In this document: positions 1 to 8,228 of the stretch, piece by piece
Layout: each line of letters opens with the position of its first letter
Position numbering within the stretch: position 1 is the stretch's first letter
The notes under the pieces: generated by a model
Told to the model about the DNA's origin: nothing
Database searches by the model: none
What the model saw: the letters and a program-made list of their open reading frames with translations, nothing else
Assembly: GCF_003663825.1 (NCBI RefSeq)
Contig: NZ_RCCC01000001.1
Span: 1,558,501-1,622,500, forward strand
Length of the DNA stretch: 64,000 nt
From: Acidovorax sp. 106
Lineage (GTDB): Bacteria; Pseudomonadota; Gammaproteobacteria; Burkholderiales; Burkholderiaceae_C
Direction of reading: 5' to 3'
Position numbers and translations under genes: made by a program

Positions 1-414
1 CTTGCCCTGGTCGCCCGCCGCCAGCACCTTGCCCAGCCGCACGATCACCTCCAGCGGCACCGGGTGCGTGGCCACGCTGTCGTAAAACGCAGCGCGGCCC
101 GCCATGCTTTTGTCGCCCGCGCTTTGCGACTTGCCACCATGCCCGGCATGGAAACCCCAGCGCAGGCGGCCGGGCTGGCCCAGCAGGTTGCTGCTGACCT
201 CGGAAGGGGTGACGCAAGCCAAGTCCTGCAGCACGCCTTCTTCAGTGCCCTCGGTGATGAATGCCAGCGCGCGCTCTGCCACACGGGGGGCCGAGAGGGT
301 GCCCAGCGGCTCCATGGCCTGGCGCAGCAGGTTGGTCTGGCTGGCAGTCAATGCACCCACATCGCTAGTGGCAGATCCCAGTACGGCCTTCACCATCTTG
401 TCGAGCAATCCCAT
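1..414 (-). CDS. Partial protein of a yeh-like cluster (possible DUF4132/YehI-type), N-terminal 138 residues
   Basis: The frame is open from an ATG at 414 to the window edge, so only the N terminus is present and the gene continues leftwards. It begins MGLLDKMVKAVLGSATSDVG. I chose the ATG at 414 because AAGGG lies six bases before it; an in-frame ATG at 420 touches that Shine-Dalgarno and is less likely. It lies 186 bp downstream of a SWIM-domain gene and a VWA gene on the same strand. In Escherichia the VWA (yehP) and SWIM (yehQ) genes sit near the large DUF4132 protein YehI, so a DUF4132-type protein is a reasonable guess from context. I see no diagnostic motif in these 138 residues, so the family assignment is inference only. 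Confidence 0.55.
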   Translation of the reverse strand, partial: MGLLDKMVKAVLGSATSDVGALTASQTNLLRQAMEPLGTLSAPRVAERALAFITEGTEEGVLQDLACVTPSEVSSNLLGQPGRLRWGFHAGHGGKSQSAGDKSMAGRAAFYDSVATHPVPLEVIVRLGKVLAAGDQGK

Positions 415-600
415 GGGCATCCCTTGTAGGTTCTGTGCAGAGGGGCGCCGCGACCTTTTTCAAAGAGTCTCGGCCCAAAAACCGAGGATTCTGGCAGCAG
501 ACGGTGGCGATTCAAGAGCTTCGGCGCTGTCTCGATCAAGTTGCCTGCGATCGATGTGGCATATGTCGCGCGTTCGCCGCATTTGCCGCTCGGATGTGTA

Positions 601-2739
601 TCAAGGCGTATCGGATTCAGCACACAAAGGCAGGCCGTCCAGCTCCAAAGTCCACTGCGCCAGACAGGCCAGTGGCAGCAGGCTGTGGCTGCCGGGCGCG
701 TGCAGATGGGTGTGCAAGGCGGCATCCAGCGTACGCAGGCCCACCGAGGCCAGCGCAGCGCGCGCCTGCACCAGGGCATCACGCTGCGCATCGGTCAGCG
801 CCATGCGGCCCGTGGCGGCCTGGGTCTCCAGCACAGTCATCACCGGCTGCAGCAGGCGCTGGGCCAGCGTGGGCTGCGCCAGCGCCGGGGCGGCCTGCTG
901 CTCTTTGCGCCACTGCATCAGCCGCAAGATGCGCTGCGCCAGCGGCGTGGGGCGAGCGGGCTCGGTGGCAAAGTCCAGCGACACGGCCTGCACCGTATCG
1001 CCCGTGGCACCGGCCGACACACCGCTGATGAGCACCGCCACGGGCACCAGCAAGGTCTCGGCCCCGGTGCGCTCCACACGCACGAGCACGGCATGGATGG
1101 GGGCCTGCCGGGCGGTGAGGCGGTCCAGGTTGTCCAGGCGCAGCGCGGTCTCGTCGCTGACGGGAACGGTCAGGCGCAGCCACCGGCCCGCCTCGTCCTG
1201 CAATGCCCAGTGCAACTGCTGGCGGGTCTCGTCCAGCACCGGGGCGTGGGTGCGACTGGGGCGCAGCAGCAGCATATCCACCGGCTCACCGCCCAGGCCG
1301 GTGGCGGCCTGCAGCGGCCCGCGCAAGTCGGCCCAGCGGCCACAACCCAGCGTGGCCAGGCGCGGATCGTCGGCCCGCCAGGCGGGGGCGACACTGGCGC
1401 GGCTGGCGCCGCCCACGGCCAGGCGGCCATCGTCGGCCAAGCGGGGCTGCTCCAGCTGCAACGGCGCCTGGCACAGCTTGTGCGCCGCCCCGGCACCGGG
1501 CCAAACGGCCAGCGTGGCCCAGGCGGCGTGGCGAGAAAACCCCGGGTCGCCGCCATCGGGGCGCGCCAGTGTGGCCTGCAGCAGGCGCTGGCCGTCCATG
1601 TCCCACAGCCCCAGGGTCAGGCCGCGCGCACCGCCCAGCGTTTGCCACCAGTAGGCCCCCAGCGGCAGCAGGGCCAGCGTGGCGGTCTCGTCAAAATCAC
1701 GCCGTACACGACCGCGCAGCAACGCCAAGGTGTCGGGCGTCGCCTCGGGGGCGCACAGCGCCACGCACAGGGCATGCGTGCGGGCCATCAGGGCCAGTGC
1801 GTCGGCCTCCAGCGTGCGGTGGTCACGCCGCTCCAGAGCGTCGACCATACCGGCCAGGTTGCGCAGCAGTGCCGCCAGGCGCGGCAGGCCCTCGCCCCGG
1901 GCCGACATATTCAGCGCCAGCAGCTGGGCACTCGACAGGCGGCTCACGTGCGACAGCCCGCCTCGCAGCAGCTCGCTCAGCAGCGCTTGCACCTGCTGCA
2001 CGAAGGCGCGCTCGCTGGTGCCCAGGGGGCGTGGCGCCTCGGTGGCGGGTGCCGCCTGGGGCGCTTGCCCATCGGGCCACGCCAGAGGCTGCCCTGCGGC
2101 ACTGCGCAGGGCAGCCAGGGCAATCAGGTGCACAGCGCGCCGCTCCCGCGCGGGCACCTCGGACACCATGCCGTCAAACCCTGCCCCGGCCACCCAGCGG
2201 CAGCTCACACCCAGGGCGGGCAAATCCATCACCAGCGCGCTGCCTTGCACGCGCCACTCCACTCCGCAGGGCAAAGCCTGCAAGGCCCGCCGCTGCGCGG
2301 CCACACCAGCGGCTTTGAAAAGGGCTGCGGAGTCCAGGGCTAGCACTTCTGCCAAGGGGTCGGCCTGTGCCGCAGGGGGCGGCAGCGGTGGTGCAGGGGC
2401 ATCAGCGTTGGCCTCCAGGGCAGCCGCGTTGGTGGGAGCGGCTTCAGGTGCTGGAGCGTCAGTGCCCCCATCCGGTAGCGCACGCAGCCACAGCGCTGCC
2501 GCCAAGATGTGCTTGCACAGGCCGGGCGCGGGGCAGTCGCATTGCGCTTTGTGGGGGCCGCGCGCGTCCAGTTGCACCTGCTGGCCATCGGCCTGCACCA
2601 CGCCATCGGTGTCGCCCTGGCGCTGCCACTGCACTTTGCCCGCCTCCACGTCTTTGGCGGCGCGGCGCAGCAGGCCCGCATTGGCCAACGTAGCCAGCGT
2701 GTCGTCGTCGTAGGCGCGGTAGGCGTGGGTCCAGGTCAT
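601..2739 (-). CDS. SWIM zinc-finger protein (YehQ-like)
   Basis: A 712-residue protein with a SWIM zinc finger near the N terminus: C67, C69, C75 and H77 in CDCPAPGLCKH fit the CxCxnCxH pattern. SWIM fingers are predicted to bind nucleic acid or protein partners. The remaining 600 residues are Ala/Leu-rich with a proline- and alanine-rich linker around residues 90-125 and no enzyme motif I can recognise. It starts with ATG 16 bp after the stop of the VWA gene, so the two are surely co-transcribed. The pairing of a SWIM protein with a VWA protein resembles Escherichia yehP-yehQ. A MoxR-type ATPase usually accompanies such clusters and is not in this window; it may lie beyond the left edge. 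Biological role unknown. Confidence 0.85.
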   Translation of the reverse strand: MTWTHAYRAYDDDTLATLANAGLLRRAAKDVEAGKVQWQRQGDTDGVVQADGQQVQLDARGPHKAQCDCPAPGLCKHILAAALWLRALPDGGTDAPAPEAAPTNAAALEANADAPAPPLPPPAAQADPLAEVLALDSAALFKAAGVAAQRRALQALPCGVEWRVQGSALVMDLPALGVSCRWVAGAGFDGMVSEVPARERRAVHLIALAALRSAAGQPLAWPDGQAPQAAPATEAPRPLGTSERAFVQQVQALLSELLRGGLSHVSRLSSAQLLALNMSARGEGLPRLAALLRNLAGMVDALERRDHRTLEADALALMARTHALCVALCAPEATPDTLALLRGRVRRDFDETATLALLPLGAYWWQTLGGARGLTLGLWDMDGQRLLQATLARPDGGDPGFSRHAAWATLAVWPGAGAAHKLCQAPLQLEQPRLADDGRLAVGGASRASVAPAWRADDPRLATLGCGRWADLRGPLQAATGLGGEPVDMLLLRPSRTHAPVLDETRQQLHWALQDEAGRWLRLTVPVSDETALRLDNLDRLTARQAPIHAVLVRVERTGAETLLVPVAVLISGVSAGATGDTVQAVSLDFATEPARPTPLAQRILRLMQWRKEQQAAPALAQPTLAQRLLQPVMTVLETQAATGRMALTDAQRDALVQARAALASVGLRTLDAALHTHLHAPGSHSLLPLACLAQWTLELDGLPLCAESDTP

Positions 2740-2755
2740 GGGGGTGTGGGGTACT

Positions 2756-3904
2756 TCAGTTCATCACCTCGGCCAGCCACTGCGCAAAGTGGGTGGGCGT
2801 GAGGGCGGCCACGTGCATGCCCTGGCTGGCCAGGCGCTGGGCCATTTGCCGGTCGTACACGGGGTTGGCCGATTCGTCCAGCGCGGCCAGCCCCAGCAGC
2901 TTGACGCGCGCCTGCGCCATGCGCTGCACGGCGGCCAGCAAGGGGCCGGGCGAGGCACCTTCTTCAAAGTCGCTGATGAGCGTGAACACCGTGCGCTGCG
3001 GGTTGCCGATGAGCGACTCGCAGTAGCGCACAGCGCGGCCGATGTCGGTGCCGCCGCCCAGTTGCACCGTGAGCAGCACCTCCACCGGGTCGTGCGCCAG
3101 GTGGGTCAGGTCGACCACGCTGGTGTCAAACACCACCAGCTTCACGCGCACAGCGGGCAGCGAACTCATGATGCCTGCCACCACGGAGCTGTAGATCACC
3201 GAGTCCATCATCGAGCCGCTCTGGTCCACGCACAGCACCACGTCCCAGGGCAGGTTGCGCTTGACGCGGGCGTTGAACAGCGGCCGCTCGATGATGAGCT
3301 GACCGCGCTCGGCACTGTAATTCTTGAGGTTGGCGGCAATGGTGGCGCGCGCATCGAAGCTCTGGGCGTTGGGCACCAGTGAGCGGCGCTGCCGGTTGCG
3401 ACGGCCCACCAGCGCGTTCACAAAGTCACTCTTGAGGCGGCGGGTGATCTCATCCACCGTCTTGCGGATCACATCGCGCACGGCGTCGCGCATCTGCCCC
3501 GACAAGCGCCCGCGCATACCCAGCAGGGCCTTAGCCAGGCCGGGCGTGGCGTCCATGGAGCGCAGCACTTCAGGGTCGTTGAGCAAACTGGTGAGCTGGT
3601 AGCGGTCGATCGCCTGCGTCTGCATGCGCTCAAACACCTCTTGCGGAAACAGCTTGCGCGAGCGGTTGAGCCAGTCGATGGCGCGCAACTGGGTCGGGTC
3701 CAGCGAGCCTGGGCCGCCCGCAGGCTTGGCCAGGCCCCGGCCATCGTATTCGCGCCCGTACAGGTACTCAAGTGCCTGGTCGAGCTTCCAGTCCTCACCC
3801 TGCATGCCCACGCCCCCCATGGGCCGGGCGGCATAGCGGCCCAGAATGAGCCTCCACCGGCGCAAAGCGTCGTCAGATGCGAGTGAGTCGGGTTGAACGG
3901 TCAT
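2756..3904 (-). CDS. VWA domain-containing protein (YehP-like)
   Basis: A 382-residue protein with a C-terminal von Willebrand factor A domain. The MIDAS metal site is complete: DQSGS at residues 227-231, a later GGGTDI threonine and an ISDFEEG aspartate. The N-terminal 200 residues are charged and helical, with an RRNRQRR stretch near 168-174. VWA proteins of this type usually work with a MoxR AAA+ ATPase as a chaperone or metal-insertion pair; here the partner is not seen. It is the first gene of a minus-strand run with the SWIM gene 16 bp downstream. Start is the ATG at 3904. The upstream 137 bp carry the ssb terminator, so a promoter for this run should lie between about 3905 and 3973. 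Confidence 0.88.
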   Translation of the reverse strand: MTVQPDSLASDDALRRWRLILGRYAARPMGGVGMQGEDWKLDQALEYLYGREYDGRGLAKPAGGPGSLDPTQLRAIDWLNRSRKLFPQEVFERMQTQAIDRYQLTSLLNDPEVLRSMDATPGLAKALLGMRGRLSGQMRDAVRDVIRKTVDEITRRLKSDFVNALVGRRNRQRRSLVPNAQSFDARATIAANLKNYSAERGQLIIERPLFNARVKRNLPWDVVLCVDQSGSMMDSVIYSSVVAGIMSSLPAVRVKLVVFDTSVVDLTHLAHDPVEVLLTVQLGGGTDIGRAVRYCESLIGNPQRTVFTLISDFEEGASPGPLLAAVQRMAQARVKLLGLAALDESANPVYDRQMAQRLASQGMHVAALTPTHFAQWLAEVMN

Positions 3905-3973
3905 GGAGCAAGCGCTGTGTCTGGATCAACAATGCCAACCAAGGGTGAGAACGCCTGGGGTACACGCGGCCAC

Positions 3974-4006
3974 AAAAAAGCCTGCCAGCGCGGACGCGGG
4001 CAGGCT
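3974..4006 (-). terminator. Rho-independent terminator of ssb
   Basis: On the minus strand a GCCTGCC...GGCAGGC stem with a roughly 12-base loop is followed directly by six T. It sits 36 bp after the ssb stop codon and separates ssb from the VWA-SWIM run that follows on the same strand. Confidence 0.85.
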
Positions 4007-4041
4007 TGCGATGGTGTGCGGGTGTGCACGCTGGCCAGGGG

Positions 4042-4608
4042 TCAGAACGGAATGTCGTCGTCCATGTCATCAAAGCCCGAAGCCGCGCGGGGGGGCTGCG
4101 CCACGGGTGCTGGCGCGGGGCGCGGGGCCGGTGCGGCCATGGGCCGTGGAGCTGGTGCAGGCGCTGCACGGCGGGGGGCTTGGTCGTAGCCGCCGCCTTG
4201 GTCGCCGCCGCCGCCGTAGCCGCCGTCGTCATAGCCACCGCCTTGCTGGCCACCACCTTGGCCGCCCATGCCCTGGCGGCCGCCCAGCATTTGCATCTGG
4301 TCGGCGCGGATTTCGGTGCTGTACTTTTCAACGCCCGCCTGGTCGGTCCACTTGCGGGTGCGCAGGCTGCCTTCCACGTACACCTGCGAGCCCTTGCGCA
4401 GGTACTGGCCCACGATTTCGGCCAGACGGCCGTTGAAGACCACGCGGTGCCACTCGGTGGCCTCTTTCATTTCGCCGGTCTGCTTGTCTTTCCACTTGTC
4501 GGTGGTGGCAATGGTCACGTTGGCCACCTGATCGCCACTGGGGAAGGTGCGCATTTCAGGGTCACGACCCAGGTTGCCGACGATGATGACTTTGTTGATG
4601 GATGCCAT
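4042..4608 (-). CDS. ssb: Single-stranded DNA-binding protein
   Basis: A 188-residue SSB. Residues 1-110 form the OB fold ([18 protein letters not shown], the usual start of the family). Residues 113-175 are a Gly/Gln and then Pro/Ala-rich flexible linker, and the protein ends in the acidic tip MDDDIPF, which recruits DNA-repair and replication partners. The open frame extends well upstream, but the family N terminus fixes the start at the ATG at 4608. It lies downstream of an MFS transporter gene on the same strand (115 bp gap) and has its own terminator. In many betaproteobacteria ssb, an MFS gene and a divergent uvrA are neighbours; here uvrA is separated from them by two extra genes. Confidence 0.97.
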   Translation of the reverse strand: MASINKVIIVGNLGRDPEMRTFPSGDQVANVTIATTDKWKDKQTGEMKEATEWHRVVFNGRLAEIVGQYLRKGSQVYVEGSLRTRKWTDQAGVEKYSTEIRADQMQMLGGRQGMGGQGGGQQGGGYDDGGYGGGGDQGGGYDQAPRRAAPAPAPRPMAAPAPRPAPAPVAQPPRAASGFDDMDDDIPF

Positions 4609-4723
4609 GGCTGTGCTTTCACTTAAAACAGCGCCGGATTTAGGGAGGTTTCCGCGCGCCAAACGCGCCATTGTGCCGCAACCGGTAGCGGATATCGCGC
4701 CCGCGCCCGCCTTCCGACCGCCT

Positions 4724-5923
4724 TCAGTGGCTCGCGGCGCCCCCGCCGTGGCCTTCGCGGCCCACGGGCTGCAGCTTCCAGGACAACGCCAGCCACAGGG
4801 CCATGAGCGCCGTAGTGGCCACAAACAAGCCCGCAGGCCCCACCCATTTGACCAAGGCCCCTCCCAGTGCGCCACCGGCAAACAAGCCCATGGACTGCAG
4901 CGTGTTGTAGCTGCCCAGCGCCGCCCCCCGAAGCTGGGGCGGTGCCATGCGCGAGACCAGGCTGGGCTGGCTGGCCTCCAGTGCATTGAACCCGCAAAAA
5001 AACACAAACATCAGCGGACCCAGCACCCACAGCGAAGGCGCAGCGCCACTGGCCGCCAGTGCGCCCAGCCCCACCTGCACCGCCAGCACCAAGGCAATGG
5101 CGCCCAGCAAGGCGGCACGCTGGTGGCCCTTGCGCTCCAGCGCAAAAAGCCCGCCCATGGCCACAAACGACAGCACCACGGCTGGCAGGTACACCTGCCA
5201 ATGGTGGTCTTTGTCCAGCCCGGCCTGCACCAGCATGGCGGGCACCGCCACCCACATCGACAACTGCACGGTGTGCAGTACGAACACGCCCAGATTCAAA
5301 CGCAGCAAATCGGGGTGCGCCCACACATCGGCCAAGCGGCCACGGGGGGCGTTCTTCAGGTGCGCGGGCTCGGGCGGCACCCACCACAGCACCACGGCCA
5401 CACCCGCCAGGGCCAGCAGACAAGTCAGTCCAAACAAGCCCGACAGGCCCACGGCCGCCGTGAGCACGGGCGCGGCCACCAGGGCCACTGCAAACATCAG
5501 ACCAATGCTGCCGCCCACCAACGCCATGGCCTTGGTGCGCACAGCGTCGCGCGTCTGGTCGGCCAGCAAGGCCGTGACAGCGGCCGACACGGCCCCCGCC
5601 CCCTGCAAGGCGCGGCCCAGCAGCAGGCCCGTCAATGAATCCGCCAGCGCTGCCAGCAAACTGCCTGCGGCAAACACCAGCAGGCCCAGCACGATGACCC
5701 GCTTGCGCCCAAAGCGGTCGGACGCCATGCCCAGTGGCAGCTGCAGCACCGCCTGGGTCAGGCCATAGATGCCCATGGCCAGCCCCACCAGCGCGGGGTC
5801 ATCACCGCCGGGGTACTTGCGGGCCTCCAGCGCAAACACGGGCAGCACCAGAAACAGGCCCAGCATGCGCAAAGCAAAAATCAGCGCCAGGCTGACGCTA
5901 GAGCGGCGCTCCAGCGGTGTCAT
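4724..5923 (-). CDS. MFS transporter
   Basis: A 399-residue major facilitator superfamily protein with about 12 hydrophobic segments and the loop 2-3 signature [16 protein letters not shown] (motif A). Inner-membrane exporter or uptake carrier driven by the proton gradient; the substrate cannot be read from sequence. Start is uncertain: ATG at 5923 opens just before the first helix, while an upstream in-frame GTG at 5989 would add 22 residues (VPDSSSSLS). Neither has a convincing Shine-Dalgarno. The gene sits immediately upstream of ssb, a conserved betaproteobacterial neighbourhood, but no functional link to DNA repair is known to me. Confidence 0.9.
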   Translation of the reverse strand: MTPLERRSSVSLALIFALRMLGLFLVLPVFALEARKYPGGDDPALVGLAMGIYGLTQAVLQLPLGMASDRFGRKRVIVLGLLVFAAGSLLAALADSLTGLLLGRALQGAGAVSAAVTALLADQTRDAVRTKAMALVGGSIGLMFAVALVAAPVLTAAVGLSGLFGLTCLLALAGVAVVLWWVPPEPAHLKNAPRGRLADVWAHPDLLRLNLGVFVLHTVQLSMWVAVPAMLVQAGLDKDHHWQVYLPAVVLSFVAMGGLFALERKGHQRAALLGAIALVLAVQVGLGALAASGAAPSLWVLGPLMFVFFCGFNALEASQPSLVSRMAPPQLRGAALGSYNTLQSMGLFAGGALGGALVKWVGPAGLFVATTALMALWLALSWKLQPVGREGHGGGAASH

Positions 5924-6050
5924 GCGCTCAGGGGAAGGGGTCGATCGGGCTGCCGTGGCATCCGACAGGGAAGAGGAAGAATCCGGCACGGTAGTGCACT
6001 CAGGCCAAATAAAGCAAAGGGGGATTCTCACCGATTGGCGCCCCCCCCGC

Positions 6051-6791
6051 TCACAGCCCCGTGATGCGCGGCCGGCTGCGCACATCCAGCCACCCCATCA
6101 GCCCCAGAATCACCGCCGCCACCCACAGAGCCCAGGTGGTGTCGGCCAACAAGGGCACCGCCACCAAAGGCACCAACGCCACAGTGGCGGGGTCGCGAAT
6201 GCGACCCACGGCAGGATCCGAATCCCCCACGCCGTTGTCTTGCACGGTGTAGATCACGGTGCGGCGGTCGGCACTGAACTGCGCACCGCTCCAGGCAAAC
6301 CAGGTGGAGGTGGTGGCGCCCTGGGTGGCTGGGCCCAGCTTCCACAACTGGGCCGTGGGCGGCAAGGGCTCAGGGTAAGTGAGCTGCACCGTGATGCTGC
6401 CCGTGCAGCCCGAGGCGCTGAACGCCAGCACACCGTAGGGCATGCGCACCCCTTTGGGCTCAGGCGCCGGTGCCTGGCCAAAGCCACCACCGGGCTCGAG
6501 CGCACAGTCCGCCCCACCGCCCAGCAAAGTCACCACGGCCTCGCCTTGCATCCCCTCCAGACCGCCCGAGAGGGTTTTGCGCGCCGGTGTCGCTGCAGCA
6601 TCGGCCACCAGGGCCACTGCGCCCCCCGCCGCCAGTGCCGCTTCGGCAGAGGCTTCCTTGACCTTGGCGCAGGCCCACGGGCACAGCCCCACCAGCAAGG
6701 CCACCAAGCCCGCACGCGCAGCGCCCCCCCGCACTGCCGAAAAAGCAGCAAGTGAGGCGAAATTCGCCAGGAGCAGGTGCTTGCGGGGCAT
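6051..6791 (-). CDS. Secreted protein with choice-of-anchor U-like domain and degenerate IPTL-CTERM-like tail
   Basis: A 246-residue predicted exported protein. An N-terminal hydrophobic stretch (ARAGLVALLVGLCPWACA) looks like a signal peptide. The middle region (TYPEPLPPTAQLWKLGP, then TVIYTVQDNGVGDSDPAVG and IRDPATV) closely resembles the choice-of-anchor U domain. The C terminus has the layout of a sorting signal: VPLLADTTWALW, a hydrophobic helix, then arginines (DVRSRPR). The classical IPTL-CTERM motif is IPTLxxW; here it is VPLL with a changed spacing, so processing by an exosortase of the XrtH type is plausible but unproven. The start is uncertain; ATG 6791 is used, the only in-frame ATG near the N terminus (a TTG lies at 6827). 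Convergent or coupled partners are absent. Confidence 0.7.
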   Translation of the reverse strand: MPRKHLLLANFASLAAFSAVRGGAARAGLVALLVGLCPWACAKVKEASAEAALAAGGAVALVADAAATPARKTLSGGLEGMQGEAVVTLLGGGADCALEPGGGFGQAPAPEPKGVRMPYGVLAFSASGCTGSITVQLTYPEPLPPTAQLWKLGPATQGATTSTWFAWSGAQFSADRRTVIYTVQDNGVGDSDPAVGRIRDPATVALVPLVAVPLLADTTWALWVAAVILGLMGWLDVRSRPRITGL

Positions 6792-7058
6792 GGACGATGC
6801 AATCAACGGGGGCCCGGGCCGCCCCAAAAGGTAAAGCCCGCCAGGCGCCAGAAAGCTTGCAGCCCATTGCGCAAGCGCTCCGCCAGACGGAACCCAACCC
6901 GATGCTAGGGGCTGCCTTGTGCACGATTTGCCTGTGCGTTTGCGCTTTGTTGACTGAACGTCCCAGCCCTGATGGAAAGGGCCGCGCTCGGGCAGAAGGG
7001 GACGGTGGAGCGCAAAAGGATGTGAAGGTCTGCAGGGCCAAGGGGCCGCCGCCCCTCT

Positions 7059-8120
7059 TTATCGCGCCTTCAGGCCGCGCAGCCAGGTGGCGTATTCCAC
7101 CGAGGACAGTGGATGCGCGCCTACATCGGCCATGGCCCCCGCTGCCGCCGCCGACAGGGCCATGGCCCGGGCATCGCTGGGCGACATGCCAAACGCCGCC
7201 CGGAACGCGCGGCTGAAATGCGCGTTGCTTGCAAAACCCGTGCGGGCCGCCACCTCGGCCACCCGCAAGCGGCGGCTGGCCGGGTTGACCAAAGTGTGAA
7301 ACGACTGCAACAACCGGCGTTGCTGTACGTAGTGAGCGACACCCCCTAAGGGCTCAAACAGCCGGTACAGCACGCTGCGCGAAATGCCGAACTCATTGCA
7401 CAGCCCCTCCGGGCTCAACGCGGTGCCCAGGTGCCGTGCAATGTGGCGCTGGATGCGCTCCAGCGCCACGCCCTGGACAGCCTCCTGCGCATGGGCCTGC
7501 GTGTCGGCACCGGGCCGCACACAGGCCGCCAGCATCTGCACACTGGCCCGCGCCACCTGGGGCGCATCCTCCAGCGCAATGGCGGGCAAGCGCCGCTGCA
7601 AAGACAAAAGGTGGTCACTGAACAAGCCCCCCAGCGGCGTCTCGGTGCGCAGCACCGTTCCGTGCAAATCCAGCGCACGGCTGCCAAAGGCTTCATCGGC
7701 CAACGCGCGGGGCACGATGAGCGACATCACATGCGAGGGCTGGGCAAAGGTGCGCAATGTGCGCGACAAGTCCAGCACCGTGATGTCGCCCGCGCGCACC
7801 TCGATGTCCTTGCCATCGTCGTACTGCCCCACAAACCCGCCCTGGCGGTACCACTGCACCAGGTAGTGGTCCAGCCCATCCCGCGCCACCCGCGCCCGCT
7901 GCCGCGAAAACTGCTGCCCGCTGAAATGCAGATCGCCCAACAGCAACATCCCCAAGTGCGTAGCCTGCACCGAGGCATCAAACCCATCCACCGCCTGCGG
8001 CGTGAGCGGCGCCACGTCAAACACCACGGAAATGCTTTGGCGCCAGGCTTCAAAGCGTTCTTCGCCGTCCGATTGGTCGGTTTTGAAGACGGTGGAGGGC
8101 AATGGCTGGGGCGATGTCAT
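7059..8120 (-). CDS. AraC family transcriptional regulator
   Basis: A 353-residue regulator. Residues 20-200 match the AraC-binding-like N-terminal domain, and the C terminus carries the two helix-turn-helix motifs of the AraC/XylS family ([18 protein letters not shown], then [20 protein letters not shown]). Start at the ATG 8120 (MTSPQPLP) agrees with the domain start; the open frame extends a further 13 codons with no ATG. It is divergent from uvrA, 108 bp away, and lies head-to-tail before the CTERM-type protein gene with a 267-bp gap that shows no obvious feature. Inducer and targets are unknown; proteins with this N-terminal domain often control catabolic genes. Confidence 0.9.
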   Translation of the reverse strand: MTSPQPLPSTVFKTDQSDGEERFEAWRQSISVVFDVAPLTPQAVDGFDASVQATHLGMLLLGDLHFSGQQFSRQRARVARDGLDHYLVQWYRQGGFVGQYDDGKDIEVRAGDITVLDLSRTLRTFAQPSHVMSLIVPRALADEAFGSRALDLHGTVLRTETPLGGLFSDHLLSLQRRLPAIALEDAPQVARASVQMLAACVRPGADTQAHAQEAVQGVALERIQRHIARHLGTALSPEGLCNEFGISRSVLYRLFEPLGGVAHYVQQRRLLQSFHTLVNPASRRLRVAEVAARTGFASNAHFSRAFRAAFGMSPSDARAMALSAAAAGAMADVGAHPLSSVEYATWLRGLKAR

Positions 8121-8228
8121 GGCATCCAAATTATGGAGGGCACGGTTGGAGTTCTGCACGAAACCAATGCGTCCGCTCGAAAAAGCGACTGGCCTATCAT
8201 GGTAGGTTTTCCTGCCACTAGCCGCCCC

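Noticed and set aside
541..2343. 600-codon plus-strand open frame across the SWIM gene
   Set aside because: Gln/His/Gly-rich shadow; the minus-strand frame has the SWIM motif and a good gene neighbour.
4609..5007. Upstream extension of the ssb frame to 5007
   Set aside because: Arg/Trp/Cys-rich shadow over the MFS gene; SSB starts at 4608.
7431..8228. Long N-terminal extension of the uvrA frame
   Set aside because: It overlaps the AraC gene on the other strand and the UvrA family starts near 8229.
8121..8228. A LexA (SOS) box upstream of uvrA
   Set aside because: No CTGT-N8-ACAG or similar pattern is visible in this gap.
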